Source: CAYUKK01 sp964445305 (GTDB lineage Bacteria; Acidobacteriota; Aminicenantia; Aminicenantales; UBA8522). Taken from it: a stretch of DNA of 37,599 bases. The position numbers were made by a program, and so were the translations under genes. Positions 16,491 to 22,956 of the stretch are shown piece after piece. The DNA lies in contig CAYUKK010000081.1 in the NCBI GenBank assembly GCA_964445305.1, forward strand, positions 1-37,599. Reading direction: 5' to 3'. Under the pieces are notes generated by a model, which was not told where the DNA came from, ran no database searches, and saw only the letters and a list, made by a program, of their open reading frames with translations. The stretch's first letter is position 1. Each line of letters opens with the position of its first letter.

Positions 16491-18914
16491 ATGAGAATCT
16501 GGCCCTCGCTTTATGTTCGAGCCATTTCCCTGGTATTGGCTGGGATCGTCTTTCCGACAGCGTCCTCTTACCCCGCCACGACCCGGGTCTCTGCTCTCTC
16601 CCTCGATTCGAAGGTCAAGATTCCCAATAAGGCTGTCATCCAAGCTCGACCCTTCCATCTCTCCGACGTTCGCCTCCTCGACGGCCCTTTCCGCCAGGCT
16701 ATGCTTCGCAACCAAGACTTCCTCCTTGGCCTCGACATCGACCGCCTTCTCCACAATTTCCGCTTGAACGCCGGCCTGCCCTCGTCGGCCGAACCGTACG
16801 GAGGATGGGAAGCGCCGGACGTCGAGCTTCGCGGGCACAGTCTGGGCCATTTCTTAACCGCCTGTGCCCTGATGTATGCGAGCACGGGGGACTCTCGGTA
16901 CAAGGACAGGGTGGCCGCCGTCGTCTCCGAACTGAAAAAAATTCAGGAAGCTCTCCCCGAGAAAGGTTTTAACTCAGGCTTTCTCTCTGCCTTTCCCGAG
17001 GAGTTCATCGACCGGGTGGAGAGACGAGAGCGTGTCTGGGCGCCCTATTACACCCTCCACAAAATCATGGCCGGCCTCCTGGACGCTTATCTCTACTGTG
17101 ATAATAGACTGGCGCTCGATATCCTGGTCAAGAAGGCGGATTGGGTCAAACTCCGGATGGACCGCCTGACTGAAGACGCCCAGCAGAAGATGCTCGAGAC
17201 AGAATACGGCGGGATGAATGACCTCCTGGCCAACTTGTATGCTGTGACCGGCGACCCGGAGCATCTGCGGCTCGCGCGGTTATTCGACCACAAAGCTCTT
17301 TTTGAACCGCTCTCTCGAGGCGAAGACCCTCTCGACGGCCTCCACGGCAACACCCAAATCCCGAAGATGATCGGCGCCGCGCGCGAATACGAGCTAACTG
17401 GCGAGAAGTGGTACCATGATATCGCCACCTTTTTCTGGAAGCGGGTCGTCCATCATCGCTCCTACGTCATCGGCGGCAACACGGACGGGGAAAGGTTCTT
17501 TCCCATCGAGCAATTCTCTCAACACCTGAGCGCGGCGACGACCGAAACTTGCAACACCTACAACATGCTCAAGCTCACCCGGCATCTCTTTTCCTGGGAA
17601 CCCTCGGCGGAAACGATGGACTACTACGAACGAGCCCTTTTCAATCACATCCTCGCCTCCCAGGATCCCGTGACCGGGATGGTATGCTACTATGTCCCTC
17701 TGCGGCCAGGCGCTTTCAGAACCTACTCCACGCCCGAAAATTCGTTCTGGTGCTGCGTCGGCACAGGGATGGAGAATCATGCTAAATACGGGGAAAGCAT
17801 CTATTCTCACACCGATCAATCTCTCTATGTCAATCTTTTCATCGCCTCCGAGCTCAACTGGCGGGAGAAAGGCCTTCGGGTCCGGCAGGAAACGAAGTTT
17901 CCCCGGGAAAATAAAACCCGGTTAACTTTCAAGGCCGAGAGGCCTGTTCGTCTCGGGCTCAAAATCCGGTATCCACAATGGGCAACTTCTGGAATCACAG
18001 TGATAACGAACGGCCAGCCGATGCAAGTCAAAACCAAGCCCGGCTCCTATTTGGCCATCGAGAGGGAGTGGAAAGACGGGGATATCTGCGAGGTGTCACT
18101 TCCCATGAGCCTCCGCTTGGAGTCCATGCCAGATGACCCGGAATGCATCGCTCTTCTCTACGGCCCCGTCGTGCTGGCTGGCGACTTGGGCGATGAAGGG
18201 CTGAGCCATGAGGAAAGATACGGCCCGAGCGCGCCGCGGCTTGGCCGTCTTAAACCTGTTCCGATCCCTGTCTTCGTCGCCGACAAGGTCGAAGACGTGC
18301 TCGAGAAAGTCGTTCCTGTATCTGGAGACAGGCTTATGTTCAAGACCAAGGGCATTGGTCAACCGCAGGAGGTAACCCTTTTTCCCTTTTACGAGCTGCA
18401 TGACCGGAGGTACTCTGTTTACTGGAAAGTTTACACTCCTGCCGAATGGGAAAAAAGAAAGGCTGAGATGGTCGCCCGCCAAGCCCGACGCCAGGAAATC
18501 GAACGACTGACCATCGACGTCGTCAACATGAGCGACCCGGAAAGCGAGAGAACCCATCAGCTTCAAGGCGAGAATGCGGTTGAAGGCTATTTTGATGGCC
18601 GGAGATGGCGCGCCGCCCGAAACGGCTGGTTCAGCTTTGAGATGAAGGCCATTCCCGATAAGCCCCTCCTCCTGGTCTGTACCTTTCGGGGAAGCGAAAG
18701 GCCCGATCGCGTGTTCGACATTGTTGTCGACGGAGAAAGGGTTGCCACCGAAAAGTTAGAAATCCATCCGACCGAATTTTTTGACCTTGAATACCCGATT
18801 CCGGAGAGCCTGTCCAGAGGAAAGGAACGGCTCACCGTCAAATTCGAGGCTCATCCCGACGCTTCAACGGGCGCGCTCTTCGAACTCCGCATGGTTCTTC
18901 TCAGGGAGAAATAG
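16491..18914 (+). CDS. Secreted GH127 (DUF1680) beta-L-arabinofuranosidase-like hydrolase
   Basis: Predicted 807 residues with an N-terminal signal peptide (hydrophobic LYVRAISLVLAGIVFP, cleavage probably before residue 30), so it is likely periplasmic or exported. The catalytic (alpha/alpha)6 region runs to about residue 570. Seen: DGER with Glu334 (acid/base position), TTETC with Glu352 and Cys354, and FWCCVGTG with Cys421 and Cys422. These match the zinc-cysteine site known from Bifidobacterium HypBA1, where a zinc-bound cysteine is the nucleophile. A C-terminal beta-sandwich (about 680-807; DUF6805-like) follows. HypBA1 releases L-arabinose from hydroxyproline-linked arabinosides; other GH127 members act on other sugars. 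The ribosome site AAAGGGG is eight bases before the ATG. It is divergent from the hypD-like operon. Confidence 0.9.
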   Translation: MRIWPSLYVRAISLVLAGIVFPTASSYPATTRVSALSLDSKVKIPNKAVIQARPFHLSDVRLLDGPFRQAMLRNQDFLLGLDIDRLLHNFRLNAGLPSSAEPYGGWEAPDVELRGHSLGHFLTACALMYASTGDSRYKDRVAAVVSELKKIQEALPEKGFNSGFLSAFPEEFIDRVERRERVWAPYYTLHKIMAGLLDAYLYCDNRLALDILVKKADWVKLRMDRLTEDAQQKMLETEYGGMNDLLANLYAVTGDPEHLRLARLFDHKALFEPLSRGEDPLDGLHGNTQIPKMIGAAREYELTGEKWYHDIATFFWKRVVHHRSYVIGGNTDGERFFPIEQFSQHLSAATTETCNTYNMLKLTRHLFSWEPSAETMDYYERALFNHILASQDPVTGMVCYYVPLRPGAFRTYSTPENSFWCCVGTGMENHAKYGESIYSHTDQSLYVNLFIASELNWREKGLRVRQETKFPRENKTRLTFKAERPVRLGLKIRYPQWATSGITVITNGQPMQVKTKPGSYLAIEREWKDGDICEVSLPMSLRLESMPDDPECIALLYGPVVLAGDLGDEGLSHEERYGPSAPRLGRLKPVPIPVFVADKVEDVLEKVVPVSGDRLMFKTKGIGQPQEVTLFPFYELHDRRYSVYWKVYTPAEWEKRKAEMVARQARRQEIERLTIDVVNMSDPESERTHQLQGENAVEGYFDGRRWRAARNGWFSFEMKAIPDKPLLLVCTFRGSERPDRVFDIVVDGERVATEKLEIHPTEFFDLEYPIPESLSRGKERLTVKFEAHPDASTGALFELRMVLLREK

Positions 18915-18942
18915 GAAAACAGGCTCGACGAAATCCGAAAAG

Positions 18943-19902
18943 TTAATGAACGAGAGGCAAGCGTAAGGTCTTCAGAGTCTCAAGCTTGGCCCTCTGCCAT
19001 CTTTCTTTGGGGACAGCCAGAAAGATCTCGACCAGGTCAGGGTCGAACTGGCTGCCGCTGTGTCTCTCAATCTCGTCTCGCGCCTCCTCGAAACTTCGAC
19101 TTTTCCGATAGGGACGGTCGGAAGTCATCGCATCCAGAGTGTCGGCGAGGGAGAAAAGACGGGCTTCCAAGGGGATATCCTCACCGGCGAGGCCGTACGG
19201 ATAGCCTTGGCCATCATAATGTTCATGATGGTAGAGGACAACCCGAGCCGCTCTTTCCAGGAAGACAAACTCCTCGATCAGCTTGAAACCCAGCAAGGGA
19301 TGATCCTTGATGATCTCCCTTTCCATAATCGTCAAGGACCCCTTTTTCTTTAAGATGGAATCCGGGATCCCGATTTTCCCGATATCATGGAGGAGGGCAC
19401 CTCGCTCCAGGTCGATGAGGAACTTACTGTCCTCGATTCCCGCCTCACGAGCCAAGAGCAAAGTGTAGGCGGCTACAAATTGCGAGTGTCCGACAGTATC
19501 TTCGTTGTCATCCGTGGCCGCGATGAACTGGATGAGGTTGGAGTTGAAGAAAAGCTGCTTTTCTGCGTCATCCTCCTCGCCCCGCTCCTCCTGCTGGCGA
19601 AAAACCTCCTCATACCAGAGGCTGAGATCCCGCATCGCTTGCCGAACCAAGAATATCTTGAGATTCTCGAATCCATTCCCATTGGAGAGAAGGCCTGGTT
19701 CATTCTGACGGCGTGGGGAAAGAAAGGCCTCATTTCCCCTCAGGGTTACCATATGCTCATAATCTCTCCAATCAAGAAACCAACGCCGAGCGGTTTGCCC
19801 GCCCCGAGGGTCTTCCAGGATCAAGGTGTTCGTCGGACCGGAAGAAGCGTCGGAAGGCGAAAGCCAGCGGTCCAATGGAGAAAAACCGTTCGTTCTGCTC
19901 AT
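18943..19902 (-). CDS. HD-GYP domain phosphodiesterase (c-di-GMP)
   Basis: Predicted 319 residues. The C-terminal half is a full HD-GYP domain: H139, LLHDIGKIGIPD with H172-D173, KDHPLLG near 199, HHEHYDGQGYPYGL at 225-238, and DAMTSDRPYR near 257. All metal ligands and the GYP motif are present, so it should hydrolyse cyclic di-GMP. The first 120 residues match no domain I know; they lack a receiver phosphorylation pattern or membrane segment and end in an acidic helix (QQEERGEEDDAEK). The ATG begins six bases after TAATAT, with no ribosome site, so the message is probably leaderless. It is convergent with the GH127 gene, 28 bases apart. Confidence 0.9.
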   Translation of the reverse strand: MSRTNGFSPLDRWLSPSDASSGPTNTLILEDPRGGQTARRWFLDWRDYEHMVTLRGNEAFLSPRRQNEPGLLSNGNGFENLKIFLVRQAMRDLSLWYEEVFRQQEERGEEDDAEKQLFFNSNLIQFIAATDDNEDTVGHSQFVAAYTLLLAREAGIEDSKFLIDLERGALLHDIGKIGIPDSILKKKGSLTIMEREIIKDHPLLGFKLIEEFVFLERAARVVLYHHEHYDGQGYPYGLAGEDIPLEARLFSLADTLDAMTSDRPYRKSRSFEEARDEIERHSGSQFDPDLVEIFLAVPKERWQRAKLETLKTLRLPLVH

Positions 19903-19905
19903 GGC

Positions 19906-19914
19906 ATTATATTA
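19906..19914 (-). promoter_or_regulatory. -10 region of the HD-GYP gene (leaderless)
   Basis: Overlapping TAATAT (19914-19909) and TATAAT (19911-19906) on the minus strand. The former places the transcript start exactly on the ATG at 19902. No convincing -35 was seen. Confidence 0.45.
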
Positions 19915-19970
19915 GTCGCCTCACCGGGCGAAAAGTTGAAACACTTTCCCTTCCCCATCTTGTGCCTCAC

Positions 19971-20001
19971 CCCCTCCCCTATCTTTGGGGGGGATATTTT
20001 T
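19971..20001 (+). other. C-run/G-run hairpin with T-tail
   Basis: CCCC (19976-19979) pairs with GGGG (19987-19990), extendable with neighbouring C and G runs, and is followed by ATATTTTT. It looks like a terminator, but no plus-strand gene lies upstream. It may insulate the ECF sigma promoter 16 bases further on. Confidence 0.4.
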
Positions 20002-20016
20002 GCTTAAATTCCACCC

Positions 20017-20045
20017 TTGTCAGCCAAATTGCCTGTTATTATAAT
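20017..20045 (+). promoter_or_regulatory. Promoter of the ECF sigma factor gene (leaderless)
   Basis: TTGTCA (20017-20022), 17-base spacer, TATAAT (20040-20045). The -10 box itself contains the ATG at 20044, so the expected transcript start (about 20052) falls on the in-frame GTG at 20053. Confidence 0.75.
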
Positions 20046-20052
20046 GAATTTT

Positions 20053-20550
20053 GTGGAAAAAAGGCCTGTCGTTGACCTCGACGAAGTTGTTGTCAAGTAC
20101 CGCCCCGTGGTCAGTTTTAAGGTCAAGAAATCGATTGGCACCCAGACCCCCGATTGGGAGGATATCGTCGACGAAATCATCACCCAGGTCATCGAGAAAG
20201 TCAAAAAGGGAGAATTCCGGGGTGAGTCCTCGATTGGAACTTTTATTTACACCATCACCAGCCGCCGGATCGTCGACTATATACGCCAAAAGACAAAGGT
20301 CCTCAAAGAGATTCCAGAGCCCGCGCCCCTGCCCGACCCCTGCCTGAGCACAGAAAATCGGGAAAGAGCCAGGATATTGGCGGAAGCCATCAAGCAACTT
20401 AAACCCAAGTTTAAGGAGGTTTTGAATCTCTATTATTACCAGGAGCTATCTCGGGAGGAAGTGGCCCGGAGGCTGGGGATTTCGCCCCGCCGGGTGAGCG
20501 AACGCCTCAACTACGCCCAGAAGCTCCTCCGGAAGATGATTCGGCCATGA
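20053..20550 (+). CDS. ECF-type RNA polymerase sigma factor
   Basis: Predicted 165 residues. Region 2 lies at about 12-85 (YRPVVSFKVKKSIG, DWEDIVDEIITQVIEKV, ESSIGTFIYTITSRRIVDYIRQK) and region 4 at about 110-165 (LKPKFKEVLNLYYYQELSREEVARRLGISPRRVSERLNYAQKLLRKM, a helix-turn-helix for the -35 element). It directs RNA polymerase to a stress or envelope regulon. The zinc-finger membrane protein 74 bases downstream is its likely anti-sigma partner. Start: upstream ATG 20044 and TTG 20017 overlap the promoter's -10 and -35 boxes, so a leaderless GTG at 20053 is preferred. The promoter has housekeeping consensus, so autoregulation is not evident. Confidence 0.88.
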   Translation: MEKRPVVDLDEVVVKYRPVVSFKVKKSIGTQTPDWEDIVDEIITQVIEKVKKGEFRGESSIGTFIYTITSRRIVDYIRQKTKVLKEIPEPAPLPDPCLSTENRERARILAEAIKQLKPKFKEVLNLYYYQELSREEVARRLGISPRRVSERLNYAQKLLRKMIRP

Positions 20551-20624
20551 TTTTTTCTCTTTTTTCCGATTTTTCTCCCTGTCCGGCGACTAAATGGTTG
20601 AAACCGGACGAAAGGTAAAAAGGT

Positions 20625-21275
20625 ATGAAAAAATGCCCTTTTGAGGAACAAATCGACAGCTACCTCCTGAACAGATTAGAGGGAGAAGAGAAGGAAATCT
20701 TCGAAGAGCACTATTTCAACTGCCCGGCGTGCTTCCAAAAAATCCAGGCCAGGGACGAAGTCATCGCCGCTATCAAGAGCCGGGGCGCCTGGATTTTCAA
20801 GGAAGAACCTGCTGAAAGAAAGAATCTGGTGCCTTCCTTCGAAAAAGTCTACTCTGTTTTCACACCCCGCCAATGGGCCACCGTGGCTGCCGCGGCCGCC
20901 CTCCTTTTGGTCGTTATCTTTGGCGTCCTCCCTCAATGGCGGAAGCCCACCCCCCAATTCTTCCTCGGCGACCATGAAGTGGTGCGCGGGAAAACGCTGA
21001 GCCTCATTTCCCCGATTATCGACGTCCGGGCTGTTCCGGCTTACTTCGAATGGACAAAACTTGGCGACAACATCGAGTACCGGATCTCCGTTTATAACGA
21101 AAAGCTCCTCTGGACAGCGACGACCAAAGAAACCCGCATCGCCCTGCCCGAAGCGGTGAAGAAGCTCATGACGGCAGGCCAAAAGTATTCCTGGCAGGTC
21201 AGGGCCTTCTCAGAAAAGGGAACGCTCGTCGCTGTCTCGAGCCGCGTCCATTTCCAGATAAAGCCCGTCGAATAA
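20625..21275 (+). CDS. Zinc-finger transmembrane anti-sigma factor
   Basis: Predicted 216 residues. The cytoplasmic N-terminus has the ZAS motif HYFNCPAC (His29, Cys33, Cys36; Cys4 may be the fourth ligand), which in known proteins clamps an ECF sigma factor. A single membrane helix lies at about 83-103 (WATVAAAAALLLVVIFGVL). The periplasmic part (about 125-216) has fibronectin-like strands (YFEWTKLGDNIEYRISVY, YSWQVRAF) that could sense an envelope ligand. It is co-oriented with and just downstream of the sigma gene. It ends 15 bases from the convergent ricT stop. Confidence 0.87.
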   Translation: MKKCPFEEQIDSYLLNRLEGEEKEIFEEHYFNCPACFQKIQARDEVIAAIKSRGAWIFKEEPAERKNLVPSFEKVYSVFTPRQWATVAAAAALLLVVIFGVLPQWRKPTPQFFLGDHEVVRGKTLSLISPIIDVRAVPAYFEWTKLGDNIEYRISVYNEKLLWTATTKETRIALPEAVKKLMTAGQKYSWQVRAFSEKGTLVAVSSRVHFQIKPVE

Positions 21276-21290
21276 CCTCCCTTCGCCGGC

Positions 21291-21971
21291 TCAATCTTCG
21301 ATCAAGCTTTCCTCTTCACTGTACATCCGGCCCCGCGTTTCTTCCTCGAAAGCCAGACAGCACATCAGCCGGCCGCACAGACCGGAGATTTTCGTCGGGT
21401 TGATGACGATCTGCTGTCGCCTGGCCTTCTGGATCGTCACCGGCTCGAAGCTCTTCATGAAGCTGAAGCAGCAAAGAGCCCGGCCGCAGACACCGAGACC
21501 GCCGATCAACTTGGCCTCGTCGCGGACCCCGATCTGCCTCATCTCGATCCTCATCCTCAGTTCCTTGGCCAGGTCTTTGACCAGCTGCCGGAAATCGATT
21601 CGGCCGTCAGCCGTGTAGAAAAAAATACCTTTTTTCTCGTTGAAAAAGTACCGGACTCCAACAAGCTTCATCGGCAAATTGCGCGCCTTGATCCGCTGCA
21701 GACAGAAGCGAAAGGCTTTCTTCTCCTTCTCTCTCAACCACTTGAATTTCTCCATATCCTCAACCGTGGCCTTGCGGATTATCTTCACTGCCTCCCGGGC
21801 CGCCTTGGGGGAGCGGCAGAGTTCGCTCGAGATATCGATGACCCTGGCCAAATCACCGCCCAGGTCGGATTCGACAAGACAGATGTCTCCCCTCTTCAGG
21901 TCCATCTCGCCTGGGGAGGCCCGGATAATTTTCCCTGTCGTCTCCGAAACAAGAAAAACAACCCCAGACAT
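21291..21971 (-). CDS. ricT: RicT (PSP1 domain) iron-sulfur regulatory protein
   Basis: Predicted 226 residues of the YaaT/RicT family. The PSP1 C-terminal domain is clear: GVCGRALCCFSFMKSF (Cys162, 167, 168) and TKISGLCGRLMCCLAFE (Cys199, 204, 205). In Bacillus, RicT joins RicA and RicF in an Fe-S complex that promotes RNase Y-dependent mRNA maturation; no RicA or RicF gene is in this window. The gene is last in the uvrA-holB-ricT operon. Its ATG follows the holB stop by one base, with GGAGGAG just upstream. Co-occurrence of holB and a PSP1 gene is common in bacteria. Confidence 0.9.
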   Translation of the reverse strand: MSGVVFLVSETTGKIIRASPGEMDLKRGDICLVESDLGGDLARVIDISSELCRSPKAAREAVKIIRKATVEDMEKFKWLREKEKKAFRFCLQRIKARNLPMKLVGVRYFFNEKKGIFFYTADGRIDFRQLVKDLAKELRMRIEMRQIGVRDEAKLIGGLGVCGRALCCFSFMKSFEPVTIQKARRQQIVINPTKISGLCGRLMCCLAFEEETRGRMYSEEESLIED

Positions 21972-21972
21972 C

Positions 21973-22956
21973 TCAATCTCCTCCCGTCAGAGTACAAAAC
22001 GCACTGACGAGCACTCCTAAGTTCAGGTTCTTTTCCAGCCCAGAAATCACCCCATCGACCCGCTCGAGGAAACGCCAGCTCTTTTCGACCCCCACCCCTT
22101 TCTTCAAGGTCTCCATTCCCGCGGCGAAGTCAGGATTGAGGAGGAAGGATGGCTCCCCCTTCACCTGAAGAAGCATCAGGTCTCGACCAAAGGAAGCGAG
22201 AATTTCGAGAATGCGCTCGAGCTCATCCCTGACCAGAGATCGCCGGGAAAAGCCGTAGCTCTCGAGAAAAGTCGAAATATCGCCTCGGCCGAAGAAGGAA
22301 AGGAAAATATTCCAGGCGGCCGATCGTTCGGCCTGAATCTCTTGCCAATCAGCGTCGAGAGCTTTGTCCAGGTTTCCTCCGACAATTACGGACAGGAGTC
22401 GGGCTTTCTCTTCGGGCAAGCCCTTGTCCGTGAGCACCTGCCTGATCTCCTCTTTCCCCACGGCGACAAAATGAAGAATCTGGCAGCGAGATAAGATGGT
22501 CGGCAAAAGGAGGTGAGGGTTCGAGGTGAGAAGGATGATGTGGGAAAAGAGCGGCGGTTCCTCGAGGGTTTTGAGGAGGGAATTGGCTGCTGGCTCGTTC
22601 ATTTTTTCTGCTTCTTCGATAATAAAAACCCTCTTCCGCGCGATCATGGGGCGAAGATAAGCCGCCTGTTTGAGAGCCCTCATCTGCTCGATCTTGATTT
22701 CCTGGCCTTCTGGCTTTATCTCCCAGACATCAGGGAGTCGACAGCCGGCAATGGCTCGGCAAGTTGGACAAACTCCGCAGGCATCCGCCTTCTCCCGCTC
22801 ACAATTGATGGCCTGCGCTAATACCCTGGCCAGGCTCTTTTTGCCCACCCCCTCGGGGCCAGAAAAAATAAGAGAATTGGGGACGCGATTCCTTTGCAGA
22901 GCCAGGCGCAGGATTTTCTTTACCCGCCCATTGCCCAGAACTTCGTCAAAACCCAT
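21973..22956 (-). CDS. holB: DNA polymerase III delta-prime subunit
   Basis: Predicted 327 residues, part of the clamp loader that opens and places the sliding clamp. Seen: Walker A-like GPEGVGKKSLA at 33-43, zinc module Cys52, Cys60, Cys63, Cys66 (CGVCPTC), EEAEKMNEPAANSLLKTLEEPP, and the sensor/arginine region LLPTILSRCQ. The C-terminal third is divergent, as usual for delta-prime. The ATG lies inside the last codons of uvrA (11-base overlap), and ricT follows one base after its stop, so the three are coupled. Confidence 0.92.
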   Translation of the reverse strand: MGFDEVLGNGRVKKILRLALQRNRVPNSLIFSGPEGVGKKSLARVLAQAINCEREKADACGVCPTCRAIAGCRLPDVWEIKPEGQEIKIEQMRALKQAAYLRPMIARKRVFIIEEAEKMNEPAANSLLKTLEEPPLFSHIILLTSNPHLLLPTILSRCQILHFVAVGKEEIRQVLTDKGLPEEKARLLSVIVGGNLDKALDADWQEIQAERSAAWNIFLSFFGRGDISTFLESYGFSRRSLVRDELERILEILASFGRDLMLLQVKGEPSFLLNPDFAAGMETLKKGVGVEKSWRFLERVDGVISGLEKNLNLGVLVSAFCTLTGGD

